Assembly (NCBI GenBank): GCA_902786205.1
Contig: CADABQ010000002.1
Coordinates: 209,526-259,977, forward strand
DNA length: 50,452 nt
Direction: 5' to 3'
DNA from: an uncultured Lachnospiraceae bacterium
Lineage (GTDB): Bacteria; Bacillota; Clostridia; Lachnospirales; Lachnospiraceae
Position numbers and translations under genes: made by a program. Within the stretch, counting starts at the first letter, position 1, and every line of letters begins with the position of its first letter. A model generated the notes under the pieces. It had not been told where the DNA came from and searched no databases. It saw nothing but the letters and a program-made list of their open reading frames with translations. Below are positions 8,075 to 18,215 of this stretch, one piece after another.

Positions 8075-8485
8075 ATGAAAAATATGAAAAAGAAACTTAC
8101 ATTAGTTGTTATGCTGTTATTTCTAGGAGGAACTTTAACAACATATGCATCAAAGGATTTTACTTTTTGTTTTTCAAGCAATGTTATAGGAAAAAAAGGG
8201 TTTAAGCTTAGTAACAAGAAAACAACATGTGAAAGCAGAGCGGATACTTTTATATTTAACACAGATAATTATGCAGATTTTGTGGGAAAATATTGTATTG
8301 ACTTAGAGGGAAAAGGTTTTTTTAAACCAAGTTATAGTGGGACATATCAAAAGGCTGACGGGTATGTTCATACAACAAAATATGGAAAAATAAAGAAAAA
8401 TACATATACTGTAAATATTGGATCAAATAGTCATTTAGTCCCAAAAGGTGGACAAATTAAAGGTGAAGGAGAAATTGTTCAATAA
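8075..8485 (+). CDS. Small secreted protein, function unknown
   Basis: This 136-residue protein begins with a signal peptide (MKNMKKKLTLVVMLLFLGG...YAS) that is probably cleaved near residue 26. The mature part of about 110 residues has three Cys and a run of Gly, Thr and Tyr typical of a compact extracellular beta fold. AAAGGAG precedes the ATG, and a second possible start lies 9 bp downstream. It sits upstream of an ABC transporter from which a MITE now separates it, so it may once have been part of that unit. I do not recognise the family. Confidence 0.7.
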   Translation: MKNMKKKLTLVVMLLFLGGTLTTYASKDFTFCFSSNVIGKKGFKLSNKKTTCESRADTFIFNTDNYADFVGKYCIDLEGKGFFKPSYSGTYQKADGYVHTTKYGKIKKNTYTVNIGSNSHLVPKGGQIKGEGEIVQ

Positions 8486-8716
8486 TAAAAATTTTTGGTA
8501 ATTTTCATTTGATAAAAAAGCTAATTTTTACTAATTTAATTTGTATAGTTTTAAAGACTATAATTGAGAGTTGTGTATGATTGCTTGGTCGGTTATAAGA
8601 AAAACAGCTGTATATTATATTCGGTTTTTCTTATTTTATATGTGATTACAAATAATAAAAATATTTATATTCGTTTAAGAGTGCATATTTTTATGACATT
8701 TCTAAATAAATATTAT

Positions 8717-8959
8717 GTAACAGTTCAGCCAGGCAGAAATGATTGTGTAAATTGTATGTGACTGCTAGCAGGCTAAGTGAGATTTGCACAATCATTTTTA
8801 TCGAGTAGACTCCCGACATGAATACACATTGAACATTTGGTGAAGTTTTTTTGTGCCTAGTACGAAAGTGCACAAAGTGAAAGTATCCAGCCGGAAAGAA
8901 TATTTTAAGCTAATTTGTATATTCTGGCACTTTATGAATGGCCTCGGCAGAACTGTTAC
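8717..8959 (+). mobile_element. MITE copy A, 243 bp, with 8-bp target duplication
   Basis: The terminal inverted repeats are GTAACAGTTCAGCC at the left and a slightly diverged complement ending GAACTGTTAC at the right. The 8-bp flanks are AATATTAT and GATATTAT, a duplication with one mismatch. The interior matches the reverse complement of the copy at 29479-29689 over nearly its full length. It has no transposase ORF, so it is non-autonomous. It lies between the secreted-protein gene and the ABC transporter, in the non-coding gap 8486-9043. Confidence 0.85.
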
Positions 8960-9043
8960 GATATTATAAAAGGAAGGCATATGGTGGTCTGGTATTAATT
9001 TTAACTATTGGAAAAAGTTATCTTGTAATAAGGAAAAGGTGAA

Positions 9044-9727
9044 ATGATGAGATCAGATGATGTTTTATTGCTATGTGATGCTATTTCAAAAGCATATGAA
9101 AGTGGCAAGACGCAAACGAGGGTATTAAAACAAGTAAATCTTGTGTTTAAAACAGGTTCCATTAATTTGATATATGGGAAAAGTGGAAGTGGAAAAACCA
9201 CTTTGTTGAATATTCTTGCTGGTTTGGATAAAGCCTCGCAAGGAAATGTTTATTACCTTGGGAAAAGATATGGATCTATGAACGATTCGGAAATGGCAAA
9301 ATTAAGGGGAGAAAATTTTGGTTTTGTGTTTCAAGCATATCATTTAATTCCACGTATAAATATAAAGGAAAATATTTTATGTCCGTCTTATATTAACGGA
9401 ATACAATATGATAAAGAGTATTATCAATTTTTAATAAAGATATTAGGAATCGAAAAGTTAATAAGGAAAATGCCATATGAGTTGTCTGGTGGAGAGCAGC
9501 AGCGTGTTGCAATAGCCAGGGCAATGCTGTTGAAACCAAAGATTGTATTTGCAGATGAGCCTACGGGAAATTTAGATTCAAAGAGTACAAAAGTAGTAAC
9601 AGAGTTATTTCAGAAATTAAATGAAAAATATAAAACTACTTTTATTATTGTTACGCACGAAGAAAATTTAATAGAGGGCTGTGAACAGGTAATACGTTTA
9701 AGGGATGGTGAAATTATCATTGAATAA
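9044..9727 (+). CDS. ABC transporter ATP-binding protein (MacB/LolD type)
   Basis: This 227-residue ATPase has Walker A GKSGSGKT (about 45-52), the signature LSGGEQQRVAIARA, Walker B IVFADEP and a switch His in VTHEEN. The type matches cytoplasmic ATPases that work with FtsX-domain permeases in export of peptides or lipoproteins, or in mechanotransmission. The gene overlaps the permease start by 23 bp, so they form one unit. The permease is now broken by IS21, so this ATPase probably has no working partner here. AAAAGGTGAA precedes two adjacent ATG codons. Confidence 0.93.
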   Translation: MMRSDDVLLLCDAISKAYESGKTQTRVLKQVNLVFKTGSINLIYGKSGSGKTTLLNILAGLDKASQGNVYYLGKRYGSMNDSEMAKLRGENFGFVFQAYHLIPRINIKENILCPSYINGIQYDKEYYQFLIKILGIEKLIRKMPYELSGGEQQRVAIARAMLLKPKIVFADEPTGNLDSKSTKVVTELFQKLNEKYKTTFIIVTHEENLIEGCEQVIRLRDGEIIIE

Positions 9728-10473
9728 GAAAAAAACAAAAAATATAAAATTGGTTCATATGCTCGTCTCTAATGATAAAAGAATTATATTTCTTTCGGTT
9801 TTGTCACTGGTTATTGGCTTTACATTTTTGTTTACAATTACTTCTTTAAGTGGCACTATAATAAAAACAAAACAGGATAGTACAACAAAAACATACGGAA
9901 AGTTTCTTATGGTAATACCAGAGGTTGATAAAAAGGATGAAAAGAGTATAAAACAACGATATAGTCATTTTTCGTATGAACATTTTAGTATGATTGGAAA
10001 TGTGGAGCATTTGAATAAAGAGGTTCCGGTAGGAGTGATGAAGGAGTCCCAGGGCGCGGATTTTGGTTTCAAGGTAATAAAAGGAGAGTGGCCGAAAACA
10101 TCAAATCAAATTATTGTGGAAGAATATGTGATGGAGTTGTTTGGAATAGAAAATGAAAAATTACCAATTTATGTTTCTTTAAAACTGGATGGAAAACAAA
10201 GAAAGTATGAAATTACGGGAGTAATTTCAAATTATTCTTATCTTTTATCAACGTCTTATGATGGTTACTTAGAAACAAAAGTATACCCTTCTATTATTTG
10301 TGGAGAGGAAAAATCTCAGAATATAAACTCTTCTTTAGTTATTTCGCAAAAAAAACTCGATTTTAAAAAGGCACAAAATGATATAAATTATTTGTTATCA
10401 GAAATTGAATCGAATCATATATGTGTAAATGAAAAATTATACAACAATGGATATGAAGATAATAGGGATATGA
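9705..10473 (+). pseudogene. ABC transporter permease, N-terminal part (split by IS21)
   Basis: This is the first 256 codons of an FtsX-type permease. It has a basic N terminus, a transmembrane helix at about 28-50 (IIFLSVLSLVIGFTFLFTI) and an extracellular domain. The frame runs into IS21 and ends at a TAG inside the element (10491-10493). If the element and one copy of the 6-bp ATATGA duplication are removed, the frame continues without a break into 13248-14917, giving an 812-residue protein. The damage is therefore recent and due only to the insertion. The start overlaps the ATPase gene. Confidence 0.88.
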
Positions 10474-10628
10474 TGAATATTCCGTTTAAATAGTGCACCT
10501 TTTTCGGAAATTCAGAGCAACTAAATCCGAAAAAGCAGAGCAACCATTTCCTCTCTTAGAGTGCAATTACCTCTATAATAAAATCATGCACATGTAAATG
10601 TGTAAATACATTATGGAGGTCGATAACT

Positions 10629-12167
10629 ATGGTAGATTATCGAGAAATTATCAGGCTCAAAAGCCAAAATTTTAGCAATCGTTCGATTGCCAGCAGCTTA
10701 TGCTGTTCACGTAACACTGTTTCAGAGGTCTTATCACTTGCTGAAACTCATGCTTTGGAATGGCCGCTTCCAGACACTTTAACCAACAAGGATATTGAAC
10801 ACTTGTTTTATCCGGCTCGTGGCAACAATGAAGGACGAAAACTTCCAGACTTTGAGTATGTTTATAACGAACTTGCAAAACCTGGTGTAACACTTTCACT
10901 CTTATGGGCAGAATATTGTGCCAAGTGCGAATCTGAGCATACCATTCCTTATCAGCACACACAGTTTAATGAAAAGTATCACGCTTACGCTGCTTCAAAA
11001 AAGGCAACACTTCGCATTAAACGTAAACCCGGAGAAACAATGGAGGTTGATTGGGTTGGTGATACACTGCATGTTCATGATATTGCGGCTGGCTGTGATA
11101 TTCCGGCATATGTCTTTGTTGCATGTCTTCCATGCAGCCTGTATAGCTACGCAGAAGCTTTTCCGGATATGAAATCCAATCACTGGATTGAAGCTCATGT
11201 TCATGCATACTCTTTCTTTGGCGGTGCAACACGTATTCTGGTTCCGGATAATCTTAAAACCGGAGTAATTAAGAATACACGTACGGAACTTATTCTTAAC
11301 CGTTCGTATCATGAAATGGCAGAACACTACGGAACGGCCATTATTCCTGCACGTCCAGTGAGACCAAAGGATAAACCAAATGCAGAAGGTACAGTTGGTG
11401 TTATTGAAACCTGGATTTTGGCAGCCCTTAGAAACCGAAAGTTCTTCTCTTTTGATGAACTTAACAAAGCAATCAAGGAAAAACTGGAAGAATTCAATGC
11501 AAAACCTTTCCAAAAAAAGAAAGGAAGCCGGCTTTCAGCATTTCTCGAAGAAGAAAAAAATTTTCTTATGCCATTACCTGCTTCCCCGTATGAAACGGCC
11601 GTCTGGTCAACTGCCACCATACAACCTGATTATCTCATAACTGTTGGAGATTGCAAGTATTCTGTGCCTTATGAATTTATTGGTAAGAAAGTTGACATCC
11701 GGGCTACCGAAAAAAGCATCGAAGTATTCTATCATAATAACCGCATTGCTTCACATGTACGTAAGAGCTATGCACCGGATCCGATTTATATACCGGAACA
11801 CATGCCAGAGGCTCACAGAAAATTTCTGGAGTACAATACAGACAGTTTTCTGGAATGGGGAAAAAGTGTTGGATGCTCAACTCTTATTGTTGTAAAACAC
11901 TTCCTTTCTATGCATAAGGTGGAGCAACAGGGATATAAATCCTGTGCGTCCCTTATGAAGCTTGCAGACCGTTATTCAACAGAGCGTCTGGAAAATGCCT
12001 GTGCCAAAGCACTCAGCTATACACCAAGTCCAAGTCTCAAGAATATCACCACCATTCTAAAAAATGGACAGGATAAGGTATCTGTTGCACCAACAAAATC
12101 AAACCGTGAGAGTGCACAGTATGGCATCACCAGAGGTGCCTCCTATTTCAAAGGAGGTGACTGCTAA
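10629..12167 (+). CDS. istA: IS21 family transposase IstA
   Basis: This 512-residue DDE transposase has an N-terminal helix-turn-helix (NRSIASSLCCSRNTVSEVL). The catalytic core shows MEVDWVGD (first Asp), ILVPDNLKTG (second Asp) and KPNAEGTVGVIETW (Glu). A C-terminal beta domain (YSVPYEFIGKKVDIRATEKSIEVFY) is usual for IstA. The ATG follows TATGGAGG. The stop overlaps the istB start in ATGA-type coupling at 12165-12169. The length is as expected. Confidence 0.96.
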   Translation: MVDYREIIRLKSQNFSNRSIASSLCCSRNTVSEVLSLAETHALEWPLPDTLTNKDIEHLFYPARGNNEGRKLPDFEYVYNELAKPGVTLSLLWAEYCAKCESEHTIPYQHTQFNEKYHAYAASKKATLRIKRKPGETMEVDWVGDTLHVHDIAAGCDIPAYVFVACLPCSLYSYAEAFPDMKSNHWIEAHVHAYSFFGGATRILVPDNLKTGVIKNTRTELILNRSYHEMAEHYGTAIIPARPVRPKDKPNAEGTVGVIETWILAALRNRKFFSFDELNKAIKEKLEEFNAKPFQKKKGSRLSAFLEEEKNFLMPLPASPYETAVWSTATIQPDYLITVGDCKYSVPYEFIGKKVDIRATEKSIEVFYHNNRIASHVRKSYAPDPIYIPEHMPEAHRKFLEYNTDSFLEWGKSVGCSTLIVVKHFLSMHKVEQQGYKSCASLMKLADRYSTERLENACAKALSYTPSPSLKNITTILKNGQDKVSVAPTKSNRESAQYGITRGASYFKGGDC

Positions 12168-12946
12168 TGATACGCCAATCAACCATTGATAAATTACATG
12201 ATATGCGACTCTCAGCAATGTCAGACGCATTCGAAAATCAGTGTGCAGATCCTGCTACATATGAGGGACTGTCTTTCGAAGATCGTTTTGGAATGCTGGT
12301 TGACAAAGAATGGGACAAACGTCGAAGTACAAAGCTCCAGAAACTGATACATTCTGCCGGTTTCCGGTATCCTAATGCCTGCATGGAAAACATTGAATAT
12401 CATGCAGACAGAAATCTGGATAAAGGACAGATGATAGAATTCTCAACCTGCAGATATATCGCTGATGACCATCATATCATTCTGAAGGGTGCTTCCGGCA
12501 ACGGTAAAACTTACATCGCCTGTGCTTTAGGTATTGCGGCATGTAGAAACTTTATTAAGGTTCGTTATGTAAGGCTTCCTGATCTTTTGAACGAACTTGC
12601 AGTTGCCCATGGAGATGGTACCTTTGAAAAGGTTATTAAAGCCTATCAGAGGATTGATCTGCTGATTTTGGATGAATTTCTTTTAAGCCCGGTATCCAGC
12701 GATCAGGCCAGAGAACTTCTGGAAATCATTGAAGCCCGCAGCACAAAAGGGTCTGTAATCTTTTGCACACAGTTTGAACCCAAAGGATGGTACAGCCGCA
12801 TTGGAAATGAATGTGATGCTACCATCTGCGAAGCAATCATTGACCGTATTATTCATAATTCTTACGAAGTGATGATTGACGGTCGTGTATCTATGAGGGA
12901 ACGTCATGGCATAAATGCTTCCCGGAAAGGAGCTGCCAATGACTAA
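12167..12946 (+). CDS. istB: IS21 family ATPase helper IstB
   Basis: This 259-residue DnaC-like AAA+ ATPase has Walker A GASGNGKTYIACALG and Walker B LLILDEFLL. IstB remodels target DNA and stimulates IstA. The start codon overlaps the istA stop, and the stop overlaps the small downstream ORF. The sequence is intact and of normal length. Confidence 0.96.
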   Translation: MIRQSTIDKLHDMRLSAMSDAFENQCADPATYEGLSFEDRFGMLVDKEWDKRRSTKLQKLIHSAGFRYPNACMENIEYHADRNLDKGQMIEFSTCRYIADDHHIILKGASGNGKTYIACALGIAACRNFIKVRYVRLPDLLNELAVAHGDGTFEKVIKAYQRIDLLILDEFLLSPVSSDQARELLEIIEARSTKGSVIFCTQFEPKGWYSRIGNECDATICEAIIDRIIHNSYEVMIDGRVSMRERHGINASRKGAAND

Positions 12947-13136
12947 TTATTGTGCATTCAATAAAAACAATAAATGCATCAAATGGGCGGATTATGAAAT
13001 CACCCGTAAGGAACTAGAGGAAGCCGATGAACTGTGTCACGGAAACTGGATTGAAATCCAACATCTGCGTGATTATATCGAACAGTTACAGGCTATACTT
13101 GAACAGCATGGAATAGATATTCCACCTGAATACTAA
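12939..13136 (+). CDS. Small accessory ORF of the IS21 element
   Basis: A 65-residue protein with four Cys/His in the first 35 positions (NYCAFNKNNKCIKW...ELCH) and a C-terminal helical part. The ATG at 12939 is chosen because GAAAGGAGCTGCC precedes it; the frame extends upstream into istB. It overlaps the istB stop by 8 bp. I do not know its role. It travels with the element and may be a passenger or an accessory DNA-binding protein. Confidence 0.6.
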   Translation: MTNYCAFNKNNKCIKWADYEITRKELEEADELCHGNWIEIQHLRDYIEQLQAILEQHGIDIPPEY

Positions 13137-13247
13137 TTAACGGTACTCATTGCACTTACTTCCGGAAAGACATGCACTGTTTTTCCGGAAAGGGGTGCTC
13201 TGAATTTCCGAAAAGAGTGCTCATTTGCATCGGAATATTCAATATGA

Positions 13248-14917
13248 TAAATACAAGGACATTATATTTGGTTTTATTAAATGTTTTACTAGTATTAGAA
13301 CAAATAGTAATAATAAGGACCTTTTTATTACGTAATAAGAAGACACTATTTCTATTTCAGGCATTAGGTATGTCGGAACGGGAAAAAAGAAAAGTAATTT
13401 TTTACTTGATGCAAGGAATGATTTTCTTCAGTATGCTACTAGGATATTTATTGTCTATTTTAACAGGTTATACCTATATGAGTAATACGTTTCGAGAATA
13501 CAATAAATTTTATATGTGTGCATTACATTACAATGTTTTGACGGAAGTAGTTATTGTAATTGTTGCTTTATTGGTGTTGTATCTTTTGTATCGTGATGAT
13601 ACGAAAGAGTCTATTATAAAAGAAATGATTGGAGAGCCCTCTAAAAAACAGAAAAAACACAAATTTGAAAAAATAAGTTTTAGTATTGTGATGATTGAAA
13701 CAATTTGCATTTTATTTACAATGGCTTCCTTTTATTTTGTAAATTCTTTTCAAGATAAATCAGAAAATATAGAATTTTATTTGTATAGTAAGCGTACTAC
13801 GGTTTCTTATCCACTGAGGGAATATAATATTGCAATGTATGGAAATGATTTTTTCTCTTTTAATACATTGCAAGTGTTTCACAAATACAAGGATAGGATT
13901 CGTTTGTCTACGGAGGCTGAAACAAAGCAGAGTACTATTTTATTAAAAGAAGACAATGTTGATTCCTATTTCAGGCAATATTTAAAAAATAATGATACAA
14001 AGTTAAAAGAAAAGGATAAGGAATTATGGAAACAAGTTTCAAAGAAAGCAGGACAATATAGAGCAATACCAGCATCAAAAGTTGATATTGTTGTTTTGCC
14101 ACAAAGAGAATTTCAAAATTTTTTGAAACAAAAGGGAATTCATACTGCTGTTTTAGAGAAAAAAACAGAAAAAGCGTGTGTATTACTTTTACCTAATTAT
14201 AAAAAGGATTTGACCAATCCATCTATGAGAGAAAAGGGAACAATACAGCTTGGAAGAATGCAAGGAAACGAAGAAAATGCAGAATTTTATATGGAAAATT
14301 TTAAGATAGGAGCCTTACGCGGTTGTGATGAGGAAGAATCTGGAAATATACAGGTAATTATGAATGAAAATGTTGCCAAAAAAAGTAAAATTGTCATGGG
14401 GTATGACACAATTCATGTTGAAATGAAGAAGAATACACCATTATCTATACAGAAAGGTGTAAAGCAAAAAATTTCACTTGTAATGGCTTCTATACAGGGG
14501 GGATTGTTAGATTCGTCTGGTATAAGAGACCAGGAGGATCGTATGTTGAGAAACTATACTTCTATTATGAGTAATACTATGTTGTTTTTTTGTATAATTG
14601 TTATATGGATTTATATTACTTTGAGTGTTTATATTGATTGGGAGAAAAATAGCCATGAGTATGGAGTGCTGCGTAGTTTTGGAATGAGTTATTTTACTCT
14701 ACAAAACAAACTGTTTTTTAAGTATAACAATAGTATTATAATTGCCTGTGTTTTTGGTCTGTTGTTTGGAAGATATATATTTACAGGTGAAATGTTAAGC
14801 AAACAACAGATGTTATTTTCAATTGGATTAACAGTTGCAGTAACATATTTTTGCAGAATTTGGGTGTTTTATTGCAAGAAAAATCAGTCTATAAGTTCTA
14901 TGGTAAATAAGGGATGA
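13248..14917 (+). pseudogene. ABC transporter permease, C-terminal part (split by IS21)
   Basis: This is the continuation of the FtsX-type permease that begins at 9705. It starts INTRTLYLVLLNVLLVLEQ, a transmembrane helix, followed by two more helices by about residue 120 and one near 170. A long extracellular region comes next, then three C-terminal helices with the FtsX-like HEYGVLRSFGMSYFTLQNKLF segment. The annotated frame extends upstream into IS21 sequence, but that part is not permease. No ribosome site or start belongs to this half, so it is probably untranslated. Two-step repair by precise excision would restore the gene. Confidence 0.88.
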
Positions 14918-15164
14918 TGCAACGTGGCAAGATTGGTTGGATGATGATGTAATATTGATTTATAATCCGGTAAAGCAATAGAAGGAACAATAAAGAGAGT
15001 AAACAATAAGAATCAAGTATTATATTAAAAAGAAAATATTGTAAAAGTTCCTAAACAACATTGCTAGCCACATAAAGATGGTATATAATTAAAATAGTAA
15101 AATAAAACAATTAGATATATATAGTGTTGTTACACTGCAAGTGAGGTTAGGAGGAAAATGAGGG

Positions 15165-15593
15165 ATGAAAAAGAAAGCAATATGGATAGCAGGTTCTACC
15201 TGTGTGGTTGCAATTTGTGCTCTAGCAGGAGTTTTCTGCAAAAATAATATAGAAAAGAAAAACAGAGTTGAGGAAAAAACAGAGTTGCAGAGTATGTTTA
15301 TGCAGAAAGACAGTTTACAGCAAAAGGGGCAGTTGTGTCAGTATTATCAAAAGAGTGATGGAACATGGTCCGCAGATGGAAAAAACTATCAGCGAAAGAT
15401 TGTTTTAACAGGAAAATTGCCGAGTGCAGAAACAACAACGGTTTATGTTGTATTGACAAATGAAGATAAAATTACATTTGAAGAGATCGGAAAGTCATTT
15501 TATTCATCGGATAGTGCGGATTGGTTGAATCCAGAGAAAACCTGTGTCGTGCAGTGTTTTGGAACAGTTTCACAGAATACAATACAAAATTAA
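15165..15593 (+). CDS. Small exported protein downstream of the ABC transporter
   Basis: A 142-residue protein with an N-terminal hydrophobic segment (IWIAGSTCVVAICALAGVF, about 4-24) that may act as a signal anchor. The soluble part is polar and Lys/Glu-rich and looks like a small beta domain (TVYVVLTNEDKITFEEIG). The start ATG follows TAGGAGGAAAATGAGGG. It lies 248 bp after the broken permease and has its own terminator. Function unknown; it may be an accessory of the transporter or independent. Confidence 0.65.
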   Translation: MKKKAIWIAGSTCVVAICALAGVFCKNNIEKKNRVEEKTELQSMFMQKDSLQQKGQLCQYYQKSDGTWSADGKNYQRKIVLTGKLPSAETTTVYVVLTNEDKITFEEIGKSFYSSDSADWLNPEKTCVVQCFGTVSQNTIQN

Positions 15594-15613
15594 AAAAGGA
15601 AGGATATAGTTAG

Positions 15614-15646
15614 AAAAGTTGTTACAATACGTGTAGCAACTTTTTT
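15614..15646 (+). terminator. Intrinsic terminator after the 15165 gene
   Basis: AAGTTG-TTAC pairs with GTAG-CAACTT and is followed by TTTTTT. Confidence 0.7.
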
Positions 15647-15705
15647 GTTACAATTCATATAGCTATGAACTGTTACCACTTTTTTAAATATATTTCAACC
15701 AAAAC

Positions 15706-15734
15706 TTGACGTAAGAAATGTCAAGTAGTAAACT
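15706..15734 (+). promoter_or_regulatory. SigA promoter of ilvE with overlapping dyad
   Basis: TTGACG and TAAACT are separated by exactly 17 bp, ending 51 bp upstream of the ilvE start. A dyad CTTGAC-n9-GTCAAG spans the -35 box and spacer (15705-15725) and would suit a repressor site. Confidence 0.6.
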
Positions 15735-15785
15735 ATGTATAAGACGTCAGAAGAAGCATTAAGCGAAAAGAAAGGAAGCGTTAAT

Positions 15786-16808
15786 ATGGACAGTAATTTA
15801 GACTGGGGAAAATTAGGATTTGGATATCGTCAGACAAACAAGAGATACGTATCAAACTTTAAAAATGGAGCATGGGATGATGGTGTGATGACCGCAGATG
15901 ATACCGTCACTATTAGTGAATGCGCAGGTGTATTACAGTATTGTCAGGCTTGTTTTGAAGGAATGAAAGCATATCGTACAGAGGATGGACGTATTGTAAC
16001 ATTTCGCCCGGATTTAAATGCAAAGAGAATGGTAGATTCTGCAAAAAGATTGGAGATGCCAGCGTTCCCAGAGGATCGTTTTCTTGATGCTATTGATAAA
16101 GTAGTTGCTGCAAATAAGGAATTTGTACCTCCTTATGGTTCAGGAGCAACTTTATATATCAGACCTTATATGTTTGGTAGTAGCCCTGTAATTGGGGTAA
16201 AACCAGCAGAAGAGTATCAGTTTAGAACATTTTGTACACCAGTAGGTCCTTACTTTAAAGGTGGTGCAAAGCCAATTACAATTCGTGTAAGTGATTATGA
16301 TCGTGCCGCACCACATGGAACAGGACACATCAAGGCTGGTCTTAACTATGCCATGAGTTTACATGCGATTGTAGAAGCACATGAACAGGGATTTGATGAA
16401 AATATGTACTTAGACGCTGCTACAAGAACAAAGGTAGAAGAGACAGGTGGAGCAAACTTTATTTTTGTAACTGCAGACAATAAGGTTGTAACTCCTAAGT
16501 CAAATAGTATTTTACCATCTATCACACGTCGTTCTTTGATGTATGTTGCAAAAGAATACTTAGGATTAGAAGTAGAAGAGAGAGAAGTATACTTTGACGA
16601 AGTAAAAGATTTCGTTGAGTGTGGACTTTGTGGTACGGCTGCTGTTATTTCGCCGGTTGGTATTATCAATGACCATGGAAAAGAAATCGTTATGAAGAAC
16701 GGTAACAAAGAGATGGGACCTATTACTAAAAAGTTATACGATACATTAACAGGTATTCAGATGGGACATCTAGAAGCTCCAGAAGGATGGCTTAGAGAAA
16801 TTAAATAA
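15786..16808 (+). CDS. ilvE: Branched-chain amino acid aminotransferase
   Basis: This 340-residue fold-type IV PLP enzyme reversibly transaminates leucine, isoleucine and valine with 2-oxoglutarate. Visible features include the substrate-loop region QACFEGMKAYR, the PLP-lysine region GTGHIKAGLNYAMSL, and the cofactor-binding VEETGGANFIFV and CGLCGTAAVISPVG. The ATG at 15786 is chosen because AAAGGAAGC precedes it; an upstream in-frame ATG at 15735 lies in the promoter region. A good terminator follows. It faces rpoD convergently and appears to be a single-gene unit. Confidence 0.95.
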   Translation: MDSNLDWGKLGFGYRQTNKRYVSNFKNGAWDDGVMTADDTVTISECAGVLQYCQACFEGMKAYRTEDGRIVTFRPDLNAKRMVDSAKRLEMPAFPEDRFLDAIDKVVAANKEFVPPYGSGATLYIRPYMFGSSPVIGVKPAEEYQFRTFCTPVGPYFKGGAKPITIRVSDYDRAAPHGTGHIKAGLNYAMSLHAIVEAHEQGFDENMYLDAATRTKVEETGGANFIFVTADNKVVTPKSNSILPSITRRSLMYVAKEYLGLEVEEREVYFDEVKDFVECGLCGTAAVISPVGIINDHGKEIVMKNGNKEMGPITKKLYDTLTGIQMGHLEAPEGWLREIK

Positions 16809-16827
16809 TATTTCGAATAGAGAAGAC

Positions 16828-16862
16828 AAAAAGAAGTAATCCGATGGTGATTACTTCTTTTT
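16828..16862 (+). terminator. Intrinsic terminator of ilvE
   Basis: AAAGAAGTAATC pairs with GATTACTTCTTT, followed by T residues. Confidence 0.8.
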
Positions 16863-16872
16863 GCGATAGTAT

Positions 16873-16928
16873 AAAAAATACCTTACGGATTGTGTTCAAG
16901 GAATAGAACAATCCGTAAGGTATTTTTA
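16873..16928 (-). terminator. Long hairpin terminator of rpoD, possibly bidirectional
   Basis: AATACCTTACGGATTG pairs perfectly with CAATCCGTAAGGTATT, with A-runs and T-runs on both sides. It sits between the convergent ilvE and rpoD genes and can act in both directions. Confidence 0.85.
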
Positions 16929-16947
16929 TGTAGTTAAAAGAATGATA

Positions 16948-18063
16948 TTACATGATATCATAACCTTTTAACATACGTGCACGGCTAGGGTGTCTTAATT
17001 TTCTAAGTGCCTTTGCTTCAATCTGACGAATACGTTCGCGTGTTACATTGAATTCTTTTCCAACTTCTTCTAAAGTACGAGTTCTTCCATCTTGTAGACC
17101 AAAGCGAAGAATCAATACACGTTGTTCACGTTCGGTCAGAGTTTCTAATAATTTTGAGATCTGATCCTGTAAAACGGAGTATGCAGCAGCATCTTCTGGA
17201 CCAACAATACGTTCATCTTTAATAAAATCTCCTAAGTGACTATCGTCCTCTTCTCCGATTGGGGTGTCTAAAGAAATCGGATCCGCAGAGACCTTTAAAA
17301 TTTCTCTTACTTTTTCAATTGGAAGATTCATTGCTTTTGCAAGTTCCTGTTCAGTAGGTTCACGACCAAGTTCTTGTAATAATGTTCTTGATACACGATA
17401 TGTTTTGTTGATAACTTCGGACATGTGAACAGGAATACGGATGGTACGTGACTGATCCGCAATGGAACGAGTGATTGCCTGTCTAATCCACCAAGTAGCA
17501 TAGGTACTAAATTTGTAACCTTTTGTGTAGTCAAATTTGTCTACAGCTTTAATTAGACCAAGATTTCCCTCCTGAATTAAATCAAGGAAAGACAAACCGC
17601 GTCCAACATAACGCTTTGCAATACTTACTACAAGACGAAGATTTGATTCGGCAAGGCTCTTTTTGGCAGACTCTTCACCTGCTTCAATACGCTTTGCAAG
17701 GTCGATTTCCTGTTCGATAGTAAGAAGGGGATAACTACCAATTTCTTTTAAGTACAATTTGACAGGATCGTCAGACATGACAGCGGCACTGGCAGCCAAG
17801 TCTTCTGTAGAAGTATCTTCCTCCTGTTCAATTTCCAAAATGGCAGAATCATCTGGTTCTTCATCATTTGATAAGTTTAAGATGGCAATATTATGGCTTT
17901 CAAGATATTCATAAATCTTATCAATTTGATGCACATCCAAATTTAATTCTTTGAATACATCATTTACTTTTTCAACTTCGATTACATCTTTATTTTTTTT
18001 TGCGAGAGCAAGGAGCTCTTTCAGCTTTTCTTCAAAAGCGGTGATTGTTTCGTTCATTCTCAT
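16948..18063 (-). CDS. rpoD: Primary RNA polymerase sigma factor SigA/RpoD
   Basis: This 371-residue housekeeping sigma factor has an acidic N-terminal region 1.1 and region 1.2 ([17 protein letters not shown]). The hallmark region 2 is [20 protein letters not shown] and [19 protein letters not shown]. Region 3 ([11 protein letters not shown]) and region 4 ([18 protein letters not shown] and the [18 protein letters not shown] helix-turn-helix) follow. The length suits a Gram-positive SigA. The ATG at 18063 follows a GGAGG ribosome site. It is divergent from the Mrp gene, with a shared 152-bp promoter region. Confidence 0.98.
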   Translation of the reverse strand: MRMNETITAFEEKLKELLALAKKNKDVIEVEKVNDVFKELNLDVHQIDKIYEYLESHNIAILNLSNDEEPDDSAILEIEQEEDTSTEDLAASAAVMSDDPVKLYLKEIGSYPLLTIEQEIDLAKRIEAGEESAKKSLAESNLRLVVSIAKRYVGRGLSFLDLIQEGNLGLIKAVDKFDYTKGYKFSTYATWWIRQAITRSIADQSRTIRIPVHMSEVINKTYRVSRTLLQELGREPTEQELAKAMNLPIEKVREILKVSADPISLDTPIGEEDDSHLGDFIKDERIVGPEDAAAYSVLQDQISKLLETLTEREQRVLILRFGLQDGRTRTLEEVGKEFNVTRERIRQIEAKALRKLRHPSRARMLKGYDIM

Positions 18064-18215
18064 CCTCCATGTACATAAGATACCTACGTAAAAAGATTCG
18101 CTACCTGCTATTATATCATAATCAAAATGAAAAAGCTAGAAAAAAGTGAAAAAGTTTGTTATACTACTACATATATACCATTATCTGGGCAAGTTAGAAA
18201 GGAGATTGTAAAAGA

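Larger units (their letters stand above)
10474..13241 (+). mobile_element. IS21-family insertion sequence, 2768 bp
   Basis: Both ends begin TGAATATTCCG, and matching internal blocks TTTTCGGAAATTCAGAGCA follow on the left and in complement on the right. The flanks carry a perfect 6-bp target duplication, ATATGA, at 10468-10473 and 13242-13247. It encodes istA, istB and a small third ORF. Additional TTCCGGAAA/GAGCA-type blocks at both ends look like the multiple transposase-binding sites of IS21 elements. The genes are intact, so the copy may still be active. Confidence 0.95.

Noticed and set aside
8564..8761. 65-codon ORF upstream of the ABC transporter
   Set aside because: It runs into the MITE, has no ribosome site and has low-complexity hydrophobic composition.
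14918..14985. Frame reading DATWQDWLDDDVILIYNPVKQ after the permease
   Set aside because: It looks protein-like but has no start codon and follows a stop directly; possibly a gene remnant, not supportable as a feature.
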